The notes: generated by a model not told the origin, from the letters alone. A stretch of 17,820 bases of DNA from Lentisphaerota bacterium (GCA_016182435.1 JACPGN010000038.1:1-17820), one strand, 5' to 3'; positions 7,497 to 14,920 are shown, numbered from the stretch's first letter. Numbers and translations: made by a program.

Positions 7497-8012
7497 ATGA
7501 TGTACCGCTGGCCCGTCATAACGCTGGGCTTGGCGCTCGTTTTGCTGGCGAGCTTGCCGGGGTGCGTGGGCTACCGCCTGGGCAGCACCCTGCCGCCGGA
7601 TGTCAAAAGCATTTCCGTGCGCCTCTTTATCAACAAGAGCAACGAACCGCTCGTGGAAATTGACGCCACCAGTGCGACGGTCGCCGAGTTTCAGAAAGAC
7701 GGCACTTTGCGCATTCTGAGCGCCGATGAGGCCGATCTCCTGCTGGAAACCACGTTAGACGCCTTGACGCTGACCCCCCTGCGCTATAGCGAGTCCGACA
7801 AGTCCAAACCCAACGAGTACCGGCTGACCCTGCATGCGTCGTTTGTGCTCAAGCGCGCCGCGACGCGGGAAGTTATGAGCGAGGCCTCCGTGATCGGCGA
7901 ATCCACCTTTGCTTTCATCGGCAACCTGACCAGTTCCAAGCGCGCCGCCATTCCATTAGCCTCTGAAGACCTGGCCAAGCGCATTGTCGAAAAAGTCGTG
8001 GAAACCTGGTGA
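7497..8012 (+). CDS. lptE: LPS-assembly lipoprotein LptE-like
   Basis: A 171-residue lipoprotein. From ATG 7497 the N-terminus reads M-M-Y-R-W-P, then a hydrophobic core and the lipobox S-L-P-G-C (Cys23), followed by G-Y-R-L-G-S. C-G-Y-x-L or a close variant directly after the lipid Cys is the LptE hallmark. The body follows the LptE (PF04390) plan: V-x-V-x-x-F-x-N-x-S/T, a T-x-x-V/A-x-x-F helix, A-D-L-L-L-E-T-T, Y-R-L-T-L-H-A-S-F-V-L. LptE plugs the LptD barrel that places LPS on the outer membrane. The longer frame from 7422 overlaps the preceding stop but begins in repeat DNA and would bury the signal peptide, so I use 7497 (7500 is equally possible). Confidence 0.75.
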   Translation: MMYRWPVITLGLALVLLASLPGCVGYRLGSTLPPDVKSISVRLFINKSNEPLVEIDATSATVAEFQKDGTLRILSADEADLLLETTLDALTLTPLRYSESDKSKPNEYRLTLHASFVLKRAATREVMSEASVIGESTFAFIGNLTSSKRAAIPLASEDLAKRIVEKVVETW

Positions 8013-8240
8013 AACTGTGCTGCAGCCCGATTGGTTGGTCAGACTTAAATATTAGATTCTGTCCAAAAACTCCATTGGCAAACGGTCGCGACGGCCTGCC
8101 AGAGCTACGGCCAGGGAGCCCGACTGCGCCGCCGAATCCAACAGGCCGAAGGCAGTATGCTAATGACGAAAACGCAGTGGGACAAGAAGCGTGGGGTGAA
8201 CACTTAAAGTGTATTGTGAAGTAGCTGACCCCAGGCCCAC
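8013..8240. other. Spacer without a recognisable gene
   Basis: Nothing recognisable is seen between the LptE-like stop and the small lipoprotein. One open frame crosses it (71 codons from 8009) but has no familiar sequence. CTGACCCC at 8225-8232 is the complement of GGGGTCAG at 9215-9222 (see findings). Confidence 0.4.
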
Positions 8241-8567
8241 ATGAAAGCGACCTTTAAAACGCTAATAATTGTATTTGCCGCATGCGTCTTCATTGGATGC
8301 CAAACATATCGGCAGAATATATCTTTAATCACAGAGTATAATGAAGGCCGAGTAATTGAACCATTAAAGATAGGGTCATTATACGACACTTGGTGCACAA
8401 ATATTCAGGTTTCAACGAGTCTTTCAGTAAAAATAACGGGAAATGCTTGGCCAACAGGGTCTATTGAAATAACTTATTCAGATAGTGGGTCGACCATAAT
8501 ATTACTTGAGCCTATCAGTGGTTATGGGGGGGCAAAAATAAGAATATCAACCCTCAATAACCAATGA
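8241..8567 (+). CDS. Small hypothetical lipoprotein
   Basis: A 108-residue protein from ATG 8241. Residues 1-20 read M-K-A-T-F-K-T-L-I-I-V-F-A-A-C-V-F-I-G-C, a textbook type II signal peptide with lipobox F-I-G-C (Cys20). The remainder (beta-rich, many Thr/Ser/Ile) matches no family I recognise. The DNA is clearly richer in A and T than the flanking genes (AT-ending codons such as AAT, ATA, TTA), which suggests recent acquisition. No strong Shine-Dalgarno precedes the ATG. It could be a real accessory gene or a remnant; the signal peptide argues for real. Confidence 0.55.
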   Translation: MKATFKTLIIVFAACVFIGCQTYRQNISLITEYNEGRVIEPLKIGSLYDTWCTNIQVSTSLSVKITGNAWPTGSIEITYSDSGSTIILLEPISGYGGAKIRISTLNNQ

Positions 8568-8728
8568 TGAAGAAAGGAAACAAAAACACCCCTTACACGT
8601 TGTCTGCGATTCTCTTAACTTGGTTATTGGATATTCCTTGTTGAATATTGGATATTGTGTTGGATAATGGGTTGCCATAATGTTCTTAAGGTGGCGGCCG
8701 GCGTCCCTGCCGGCCGAGGCCAAGCAGG

Positions 8729-8760
8729 GGCCAAGCCGGGTCGGGGCCAAGCCGGGTCGG
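8729..8760. repeat. Tandem repeat, two copies of a 16-bp unit
   Basis: GGCCAAGCCGGGTCGG occurs at 8729-8744 and, identically, at 8745-8760. A partial third unit (GGCCAAGCAGGG) lies just before, at 8718-8729. Confidence 0.8.
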
Positions 8761-8999
8761 CCCGGATCGCGCCGTGGAAAGTCCTCGAATGTCGGAACGG
8801 GTTCGGCCGTGGGCAAGCAGATGAAGCAGTTGGTTAATGAGCGCGGAAAGGACCGCAAGTTAGGTAAATTAATGGAACGCATTGAGACCGGAGTGAAACA
8901 TACGGGCTCATAGAAATTGCTTGCCGCTAAGGCTTAATTCCAGGGCCACAAATGCCAAGAAATGGCCCCTTAAAGAGTTTAAATGCAAGTGATTGACAC

Positions 9000-9027
9000 T
9001 TGACAGACCATCGGGCGGCATTGTAAA
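9000..9027 (+). promoter_or_regulatory. Putative promoter of the DUF433 gene
   Basis: TTGACA at 9000-9005 and TGTAAA at 9022-9027 are separated by 16 bp. The ATG of the DUF433 gene is at 9036, only 8 bp after the -10 box, so the transcript would start at or next to the start codon (leaderless). No Shine-Dalgarno is visible, which agrees. Confidence 0.45.
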
Positions 9028-9035
9028 TTCTCCTC

Positions 9036-9239
9036 ATGAATCGAATCACAGTAAATCCTGAACAGTGCGGCGGAAAACCCTGTGTCCGCAATATGCGTAT
9101 TCGCGTGAAGGATGTGCTTGACATGCTGGCTGAGGGCGCAACAGAAAAGGAAATCCTTCGCGATTTTCCCGACTTGGAAGCCGAAGACATCCACGCCTGT
9201 ATAAGGGGTGCGAAGGGGTCAGTCCGAGAATCTTGGTAA
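9036..9239 (+). CDS. DUF433 domain protein (antitoxin-like), C-terminus apparently replaced
   Basis: A 67-residue protein. Residues 1-56 carry the DUF433 signature N-P-E-Q-C-G-G-K-P-C-V-R ... R-I-R-V-K-D-V-L-D-M-L-A-E-G-A-T-E-K-E-I-L-R-D-F-P-D-L-E-A-E-D-I-H-A-C. DUF433 proteins are small helix-turn-helix-like proteins, often the antitoxin partner of a DUF5615 PIN-like nuclease. The expected continuation after D-I-x-A-C (usually L-x-Y-A-A and about 15-20 more residues) is replaced at about residue 57 by R-G-A-K-G-S-V-R-E-S-W, encoded by sequence containing GGGGTCAG. No nuclease partner follows; instead there is an RHS-like remnant. It is probably an orphan, perhaps truncated antitoxin. Confidence 0.7.
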   Translation: MNRITVNPEQCGGKPCVRNMRIRVKDVLDMLAEGATEKEILRDFPDLEAEDIHACIRGAKGSVRESW

Positions 9240-9312
9240 TTCCTGCTTAACAGGGATATGTTGGCGTGAAGGCCGGGGCGGGGTGGATATTGTGAACGCC
9301 TACACTGGTTTC

Positions 9313-9390
9313 GTCTGGGCGGCCAAATCGCCGGAGCAGTTTACTTGTGACACCGATGGCAATATGCTATCCGACAGCCTGTGCAAATAC
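9313..9390 (+). pseudogene. Remnant of an RHS/YD-repeat protein
   Basis: In the frame of 9208-9465 the translation includes W-A-A-K-S-P-E-Q-F-T-C-D-T-D-G-N-M-L-S-D-S-L. This resembles the RHS/YD-repeat core, typically P-x-x-P-E-x-F-x-Y-D-x-D-G-N-L-x-S-D-G. The similarity covers about 25 residues, has no start or continuing repeats, and is surrounded by unrelated sequence. RHS proteins are large secreted or surface toxin-delivery proteins; only a scrap would remain here. It is a pattern-based call and could be chance. Confidence 0.4.
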
Positions 9391-9448
9391 TTAGGCCTGC
9401 CTTTGATGAGTGACACTCATTCCCGTCTATGGTGGCCGAGAAACCTTC

Positions 9449-11698
9449 ATGCCCAGCTTACCTGACACGCATTTTCTGGATTTGCCGGCGCCCATTGACC
9501 GCTGGGACGAGGCCGTACCGCTCGGCAATGGGCTGACCGGCGGTTTGTTGTGGGGCGCGCGTCACGAGTTAAAGCTCTCGCTTGATCGCGGCGACTTGTG
9601 GGATACCCGCCGAAGCGCCATCACGCTGCGGCCGGACTGGACTTGGGCCGCCATTAGACGCCTGGTCCGGAAACGCCGGCAGGTCCAACTCGTCAAACTT
9701 TTCGACAAACCCTATGAGCTTCCTTATCCGACCAAGATTCCCGCGGGACGGCTCGAACTCGTTTTCGATCGTGGCAACGAGGTCCGCGCCTTCCGTCTCG
9801 ACTTGCACCGGGCAATGGGAACAGCCATTCTGGCGCGGAGCCGGTTGGAAACATTCTTCAGCGCCACCGCGTCCGTGGCCATGATTCGTGTGACGGGCGC
9901 GGCGCCCGTGCTCCGGCTCGTCGCGCCGCCCTATTGGGCCACGGATCGGAAGAACCGGAAAACGTCGGGCACCCCAACCCCGACGGATCCACCCACGCTT
10001 GCCCAGTTGGGCTATCCTCCGCCGCGTACAGGCGGCAACGGTCCGTTTGCCTGGTTCGAGCAAACTGGGGCCAACGGCTTCCGCTACGCGATTGTCACGG
10101 GTCGCCGGCGCCGCGGCCCTGCTGTCGAGTGGGCGGTGGCGATCACCTGCACCAATGACGATCCCGATCCACTGGCGCTTGCTCGGCAGCGCGTGACGGA
10201 AGCGCTGGCGGATGGGTTCGATCGCCGGCTGAAACCCCACGTGCGTTGGTGGCGCGCGTTTTGGGGTCGTTCCTATGTCCGGGTGCCGGATCCCCCAGCA
10301 CAACGACATTACGATCTGGTCAACTATTTCCTGGGTTCCGCCTCGCGGCGTGGTGCGCCCCCGATGCCCTTGCAGGGCGTCTGGACGGCCGATACGGGAC
10401 AACTTCCGCCATGGAAGGGCGACTACCACCACGACTTGAATACCCAATTGACCTATTCGCACTACCTGAGCGCCAATCGGCTGGATGAAGGCCGCGCATT
10501 TCTCGATTTTATGTGGAATCTGCGGCCTGCGGCCCAGGCCTTTGCCCGGCGCTTCTACGGCACACCCGGCGCGGCTGTGCCGGGCGTCATGGCCATTGAC
10601 GGCTCACCCATGGGCGGTTGGGGCATGTACGCGCTATCGCCCACGAACGGTGCATGGGTTGGTCACCTCTTTTATCTTCATTGGCTCTATACAGGGGATG
10701 ACCGTTTTCTGCGCGCGCGCGCTTATCCCTACCTGGCGGATATTGGGACATGCCTGGCCGAGCTGCTTAAGCCCGGCCGCGATCGGAAACTGCGGCTGCC
10801 GCTTTCCAGTTCGCCGGAAATTCATGGTAACAGTCTCGACGCCTGGCTGACGCCCAATTCCAACTATGACTTGGCTCTCATGCGCTGGCTTTTCGGGGCC
10901 CTTGACGAAATGGCGCGCGCCGCCGGCCGTCCAGCCGCCGAGGGGCGCCACTGGCGGTCGCTTTTTGCGCGTCTGCCCGAACTCTCGGTAATGGAAGACG
11001 GCCTTCAGCCGCCTGCCGGAGCGCTCAAGTTGTCGCCGGACGAGGCCTTGACGGAATCGCATCGCCATCACTCGCATCTCATGGCCATTTATCCGCTCGG
11101 ACTGTTGACCATGGAGCAAACCCGCCGCGAACGGATCATCCTGCTCAACACGCTATACCAGTTGGACCGGTTGGGCACGGGCGCGTGGATCGGCTTTTCC
11201 TTCACGTGGGCCGCCAGCCTAGCCGCGCGCTGCGGTCTGGCCGAACGCTCACGGCTCATGCTCGACCTCTACCTGCGCGGATTCATCTCGCGCAACGGCT
11301 TCCATTTGAACGGCGATTATCGCGACCTCGGCTTGAGCCTGTGGAAATACCGCCCGTTTACCCTCGAGGCAAACTTTGCCGCCGCTCAAGCCGTGCAAGA
11401 AATGCTCTTGCAGAGCTGGGGGGGGACCGTGCGCGTTTTTCCGGCGGTGTCCGCGGAATGGAGAGATGCCCGCTTCGATCGGTTGCGGGCGGCGGGCGCC
11501 TATTGTGTCAGCGCGGTGCGTCGGAACGCTCGAACGATCCGCGTGGCGGTCACGGCCGAGCGCGAGGGCGTTCTGCGCTTGCGGAATCCGTTCGGCTCCG
11601 CTCGCGCTCGCTGGAATCTCTCGGGGGTGCGTCGCGTTGGCGACGATTATCTTGTGCGTCTCAACTCCGGCCAAACCCTGATCGGCCGCGGCGCCTGA
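9449..11698 (+). CDS. Glycoside hydrolase family 95-like protein
   Basis: A 749-residue protein from ATG 9449; a GTG at 9410 in the same frame would add 13 residues without gain. The N-terminus W-D-E-A-V-P-L-G-N-G-L-T-G-G-L-L-W-G (about 19-36) is the GH95 opening (W-x-x-A-L/P-x-G-N-G-x-x-G-A-M). Later motifs are H-H-D-L-N-T-Q-L-T-Y (327-336), S-S-S-P-E (453-457), E-S-H-R-H-H-S-H-L (536-544), and E-A-N-F-A-A-A-Q-A-V-Q-E-M-L-L-Q-S (640-656), followed by a beta-sandwich tail. GH95 enzymes are alpha-L-fucosidases or alpha-L-galactosidases with an (alpha/alpha)6 barrel. The usual N-x-N and I-D-G-N-F-G residues are altered (see findings), so substrate or activity may differ. No signal peptide is visible, suggesting a cytoplasmic location or an unannotated upstream start. 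The gene stands alone on the plus strand. Confidence 0.75.
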   Translation: MPSLPDTHFLDLPAPIDRWDEAVPLGNGLTGGLLWGARHELKLSLDRGDLWDTRRSAITLRPDWTWAAIRRLVRKRRQVQLVKLFDKPYELPYPTKIPAGRLELVFDRGNEVRAFRLDLHRAMGTAILARSRLETFFSATASVAMIRVTGAAPVLRLVAPPYWATDRKNRKTSGTPTPTDPPTLAQLGYPPPRTGGNGPFAWFEQTGANGFRYAIVTGRRRRGPAVEWAVAITCTNDDPDPLALARQRVTEALADGFDRRLKPHVRWWRAFWGRSYVRVPDPPAQRHYDLVNYFLGSASRRGAPPMPLQGVWTADTGQLPPWKGDYHHDLNTQLTYSHYLSANRLDEGRAFLDFMWNLRPAAQAFARRFYGTPGAAVPGVMAIDGSPMGGWGMYALSPTNGAWVGHLFYLHWLYTGDDRFLRARAYPYLADIGTCLAELLKPGRDRKLRLPLSSSPEIHGNSLDAWLTPNSNYDLALMRWLFGALDEMARAAGRPAAEGRHWRSLFARLPELSVMEDGLQPPAGALKLSPDEALTESHRHHSHLMAIYPLGLLTMEQTRRERIILLNTLYQLDRLGTGAWIGFSFTWAASLAARCGLAERSRLMLDLYLRGFISRNGFHLNGDYRDLGLSLWKYRPFTLEANFAAAQAVQEMLLQSWGGTVRVFPAVSAEWRDARFDRLRAAGAYCVSAVRRNARTIRVAVTAEREGVLRLRNPFGSARARWNLSGVRRVGDDYLVRLNSGQTLIGRGA

Positions 11699-11748
11699 CT
11701 GCCGACCACGGACAAGGATTCGACAGTGGGATCGGGTAATGGAGCATC

Positions 11749-11775
11749 TTGACGAGCGTTCGCAATAGTTATAAG
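11749..11775 (+). promoter_or_regulatory. Putative promoter of the DUF4037/Gfo-Idh/MDR operon
   Basis: TTGACG at 11749-11754 and TATAAG at 11770-11775 with a 15-bp spacer (shorter than the preferred 16-18). Both boxes are near consensus and lie about 50 bp before the ATG at 11823, in the only gap upstream of this operon. Confidence 0.4.
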
Positions 11776-11822
11776 TTCGGCTGCGAACCCAATGATCGAG
11801 CGTCACCTCCTCTTTGGGAATA

Positions 11823-12908
11823 ATGAAAGCGATTGATTTGTCCCGAAGATTCTTTGAGGGCCACGCGCGGCAGGCATTTGCCCGGGAATGTCCCCAACTG
11901 TTTGAGCAGATGGCCATAGGCGTTTTTGGCATGGGCTCGGACACACTCGGTCTGGACGACGAATTATCGCGTGATCATCACTGGGGGCCACGGCTGAATA
12001 TCCTGGTCCCCGCCAAAGAGTTGGCTGCCGCCCCGCAGGCCCTTGCGCCGGTCGTTAAAAAGTTTCCGGCTTCGTTTGAAGGTTTTGCCCTGACGTTTGA
12101 TTCGGTTCTGGGCATGGGCGTTTCCGTGGAATCCTTGAGCGCCTTTCTGCAGCGTTTTCTCGGCCTGCCGCGCGCGCCGGCCAACGACCTCGAATGGCTG
12201 AGCATGCCGGCGCCCGATATGCTGCATGTTGTGGGCGGCGAGATTTTCCACGATCCTTCCGGCGCATTTACGGCGGTGCGCCAGCAACTCAGTTACTTCC
12301 CCGACTTGGTCTGGAAGCGACGCCTGGCGCATCACAGCCGGGTCTACTCCGGTTACGGCGTCTACGGCATCCATCGCGCGATCAAGCGCAACAATTTGCC
12401 GTTTGCCGTCATGTCCTTGGGCCTGACCCTTATGAAAGGCCTGGAATTGGCCTTTCTGCTCAACCGGCGGTATTACCCTTACAAAAAATGGCTCTATTCC
12501 ATGTTTGTGAAATTACCGTCCCTGGCGACGGAACTGGATGCCTTAGTGCAACGCATTGTGACCACGGAGGACTGGCCGGAACGAATCCGCTGCTTCGACC
12601 AGATGAGCGATATTTTTTATGGCGATATGGAGCGGCAGGGCTTGATCCAGCCGGGCAAAAAATTCCGCGGCAGCGCCACTTCCGGTTACCGCTTGCTCGA
12701 GCGGGCCCTGGCGGAAATCCTGCGAACCTTGCCGCCGGAAGTGGCCCATGCTTACCCGGAAGATGAACAGAAGTATTTTGAGCTTATGTCCGTTGACTGG
12801 TTCCGCACCGTGCCGTGGCCGGAGATGGAGCAGGCCTTGAACTTGTCGCCGCAAAATCCGCCGGCGGATAAACATTCCCGTTCGCTCAACTCGCAGGCAG
12901 GAAATTAA
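11823..12908 (+). CDS. DUF4037 domain protein (nucleotidyltransferase-like)
   Basis: A 361-residue protein. Residues 36-57 read G-M-G-S-D-T-L-G-L-D-D-E-L-S-R-D-H-H-W-G-P-R, the DUF4037 signature. G-S followed by acidic residues recalls the metal-binding motif of nucleotidyltransferase folds (G-S-x9-D-x-D/E). C-terminal to this are helical regions without a known motif. The biochemical role of DUF4037 is not established. ATG 11823 is chosen; a TTG at 11814 in frame would add M-G-I. The stop codon overlaps the next start (T-A-A-T-G at 12906-12910), so translation is coupled with the oxidoreductase. It leads a three-gene operon, possibly on nucleotide or sugar metabolism. Confidence 0.75.
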   Translation: MKAIDLSRRFFEGHARQAFARECPQLFEQMAIGVFGMGSDTLGLDDELSRDHHWGPRLNILVPAKELAAAPQALAPVVKKFPASFEGFALTFDSVLGMGVSVESLSAFLQRFLGLPRAPANDLEWLSMPAPDMLHVVGGEIFHDPSGAFTAVRQQLSYFPDLVWKRRLAHHSRVYSGYGVYGIHRAIKRNNLPFAVMSLGLTLMKGLELAFLLNRRYYPYKKWLYSMFVKLPSLATELDALVQRIVTTEDWPERIRCFDQMSDIFYGDMERQGLIQPGKKFRGSATSGYRLLERALAEILRTLPPEVAHAYPEDEQKYFELMSVDWFRTVPWPEMEQALNLSPQNPPADKHSRSLNSQAGN

Positions 12909-13921
12909 TGCGCACATTCGGTGTAGGGGTCATCGGCTGTGGCGGGGTGTGGGAGCATCACCGCGTAGCTTTGACGCGCACGCCGCGGGTCAAATGCCGC
13001 CGGGTTTTCGACTTGGATCCGGAACGCACCCGGAAGGCCGCCGCGCAGAGCGGCGCGCAAGCGGCGCAGTCGGCCGACGAGATTCTGGAGGCGCCGGATG
13101 TGGATATTGTGGCGGTGTTGACTCCGGCGGTAACGCACGCCGACTTGGTCGAAAAAGGCGCGGACCGGGCCAAGCATTTTATGCTTGAAAAGCCGATGGC
13201 CACCACCCTGGCCGACGGCTTACGCATCGTCAACGCCATCAAACGCTCCGGGGTGAAGTGTTTTCATCCCACCCTGCGCGCCCTGTTCTCCGATCTGTTT
13301 GACCAGTTCCGCCTGCTCACCGCGCCCGACGGGTTGCTCGGGCCGGTGCAATGCGGGCTTTATCACCTGGTCGGCTCGCCCTTCACCTGGGCGGGATGGT
13401 TCGCCGACCGCCGCTATTGTCTGCCGGAGGCGGAATATGGTTCCCACGTCTTCGACACGTTTCTGGCCTTGACCGGAGACGCGCCGGTCTGGGTCTGGAG
13501 CCATGCCGGCCGTTACTGCCGCGAGTTCGATCAAGACGATGTCACTACCGTGGTCATTTGCTTTCAACACGGCGCGTATTTCCAGATGAATATCAACTGG
13601 GTAGCTAAACCGGAGTGGCGCTACGGTCCTACCACCTATAATCTGGTCTGCCAGCGCGGCGTCATTCAACATAATTGGATCGGCGCTGACTGGTATGCTG
13701 ACGGCGGCGTCAAAGGTTCCTTCCAGTCGCAACGCTGTGAAGCCCAGGGACGCCGTTGGGAGCACTATGAGGCCTTGGCGGATGCTATTGAAAATGGAAC
13801 GGCGCTCTCGCCGAACGAGCGCGATGGCCTTGCCTACGTGCGGATTCTCGAGGCCGCGCGGCAGTCGCGCGTAACGGGGCGAAGAGTGGAACTCGCCTCC
13901 GAGGATTTCAAATGCAGATAG
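12908..13921 (+). CDS. Gfo/Idh/MocA family NAD(P)-dependent oxidoreductase
   Basis: A 337-residue protein. The N-terminal Rossmann domain begins G-V-G-V-I-G-C-G-G-V (5-14), where the family has G-x-G-x-x-G. F-D-L-D-P-E-R follows at 34-40. The family signature E-K-P lies at 94-96 (M-L-E-K-P-M-A). The C-terminal domain has the catalytic-type stretch G-S-H-V-F-D-T-F (178-185), with His180 and Asp183 in the positions of the usual G-x-H-x-x-D. Members oxidise or reduce sugars and inositols; the substrate is unknown. Start and stop overlap both neighbours (1 bp with DUF4037, 10 bp with the MDR gene), showing tight co-translation. It most likely works on the same substrate as the MDR enzyme. Confidence 0.88.
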   Translation: MRTFGVGVIGCGGVWEHHRVALTRTPRVKCRRVFDLDPERTRKAAAQSGAQAAQSADEILEAPDVDIVAVLTPAVTHADLVEKGADRAKHFMLEKPMATTLADGLRIVNAIKRSGVKCFHPTLRALFSDLFDQFRLLTAPDGLLGPVQCGLYHLVGSPFTWAGWFADRRYCLPEAEYGSHVFDTFLALTGDAPVWVWSHAGRYCREFDQDDVTTVVICFQHGAYFQMNINWVAKPEWRYGPTTYNLVCQRGVIQHNWIGADWYADGGVKGSFQSQRCEAQGRRWEHYEALADAIENGTALSPNERDGLAYVRILEAARQSRVTGRRVELASEDFKCR

Positions 13922-14892
13922 AGGCTTGTATTATCACGGCGCCGTTCAAGGCGCACCTCGGCCGCGTTACGGCCGAAGACCCCGGCCCGGAAAGCGTGGT
14001 TATTCGCACCGAATACTCGGTGATCAGTAATGGCACGGAAGCGCACGTCCAGCGCGGTAGTTTCCCGGATACGCCCTATGTTTATCCTTTCGTCATTGGT
14101 TATCAAGCCGCCGGCTGCGTGACCGCCGTGGGCGATCGGGTGAAGGATATCAAGGTAGGCGACCGGGTCTTTACCACCACTAATCAAGTGACTGGCATCA
14201 CTAATGCCCTGGGCGGAGTGCATGCCCGGACGATAGTCGCCAAAGCGGCGGATGTCCTGAAGACGCCGGCCGAGGTGGGCGCCTTGGACGCCGCCGGCCT
14301 GGTAGTCGCCCAGGTCGGCTATAATGGCGGTTACCGTCTACCGCTGGAATATGGTCCGCGCGCGCTGGTAATTGGCGATGGCTTGATTGGGCAGTGTGCG
14401 GCCCAGGCCGCGGTGGCGCGCGGATTTGAAGTGGCGTTGGCCGGGCACTACCCGGACCGGTTGGCCTTGGCGCGGAAGCTGACACCATCGCTTTGCACAA
14501 TTAATACGGCCGAGGAGGATTTGGGCCAGAAATTGAAAAGTTACTTCGGAGCTCCGCTTGACCTGGCGCTCGATAGTGTCGGCACGCAGGCAACGTTGGA
14601 GATGTGTTATCGCAACCTGAAGCGCTGGGGTGTGTTGGTGGTTCAGGGCTGGCAGGGCGGCAACCAGACGCTAAGCGCGCATCAAGGCCTCTTCAAGGAA
14701 CTCACGGTGCTTTTTCGCGCCGGCTACACGCGCGAGCGTTTACTGGCTACGCTGGACCTGATGCGCCAGGGAAAAATGCGCATTGCCCCATTGATTACGC
14801 ATCGTTTCCCGCCTGAGCGTCTCGGCGAAGCGTATGCGCTGCTGAATACCACCCGCGCCGCCTATCTGGGAATAGCCATCGAATGGCAATAG
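13912..14892 (+). CDS. Zinc-less medium-chain dehydrogenase/reductase (MDR)
   Basis: A 326-residue MDR protein. The N-terminal GroES-like domain has S-V-I-S-N-G-T-E-A-H-V-Q-R-G (36-49), Y-P-F-V-I-G-Y-Q-A-A-G (58-68) and V-G-D-R-V-F (82-87). The Rossmann domain begins V-I-G-D-G-L-I-G-Q-C-A (153-163). Where zinc alcohol dehydrogenases have a catalytic Cys and G-H-E, this one has S-N-G-T-E and G-Y-Q, and the four-Cys structural zinc loop is missing. It is therefore likely a non-zinc reductase, like a quinone oxidoreductase or BchC-type protein. The ATG lies inside the previous gene's end (ATGCAGATAG at 13912-13921). The stop codon is within the terminator hairpin. Family assignment firm, substrate unknown. 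Confidence 0.85.
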   Translation: MQIEACIITAPFKAHLGRVTAEDPGPESVVIRTEYSVISNGTEAHVQRGSFPDTPYVYPFVIGYQAAGCVTAVGDRVKDIKVGDRVFTTTNQVTGITNALGGVHARTIVAKAADVLKTPAEVGALDAAGLVVAQVGYNGGYRLPLEYGPRALVIGDGLIGQCAAQAAVARGFEVALAGHYPDRLALARKLTPSLCTINTAEEDLGQKLKSYFGAPLDLALDSVGTQATLEMCYRNLKRWGVLVVQGWQGGNQTLSAHQGLFKELTVLFRAGYTRERLLATLDLMRQGKMRIAPLITHRFPPERLGEAYALLNTTRAAYLGIAIEWQ

Positions 14893-14920
14893 ATTCTACT
14901 TCGTAGAATCTATTTATTTT
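14888..14920 (+). terminator. Rho-independent terminator of the DUF4037/Gfo-Idh/MDR operon
   Basis: A perfect 12-bp stem, AATAGATTCTAC (14888-14899) and GTAGAATCTATT (14903-14914), with a TTC loop. The T-rich tail runs to 14920. The stop codon TAG of the MDR gene is inside the left arm. Confidence 0.75.

Larger units (their letters stand above)
8568..9035. other. Geneless accessory stretch with short repeats
   Basis: No recognisable gene. It contains an AT-rich run of TTGGATATT/GAATATTGG units at about 8620-8665, of the type scattered between genes in many environmental bacteria. It also has a 16-bp tandem repeat (8729-8760) and GC-rich GGCCGGC palindromic sequence at 8696-8716. An open frame at 8680-8913 (77 codons) runs across the tandem repeat and resembles nothing I know, so I do not call it a gene. 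Confidence 0.5.

Noticed and set aside
8680..8913. 77-codon plus-strand open frame
   Set aside because: Its first part is the 16-bp tandem repeat and GGCCGGC palindromes; no known family, no ribosome binding site.
9208..9465. 85-codon plus-strand open frame taken as a gene
   Set aside because: It starts inside the DUF433 gene and ends inside the GH95-like gene; only the short RHS-like part is recognisable, so it is listed as a remnant.
9569..10462. Minus-strand open frame (297 codons) inside the GH95-like gene
   Set aside because: A shadow of a GC-rich gene; composition is Arg/Gly/Pro-rich and no motif is recognisable.
11804..11811. CACCTCCT, identical to the anti-Shine-Dalgarno core, just before the DUF4037 start (AGGAGGTG on the minus strand)
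   Set aside because: On the plus strand it cannot bind the 16S tail, and on the minus strand no start codon or gene follows at a suitable distance.
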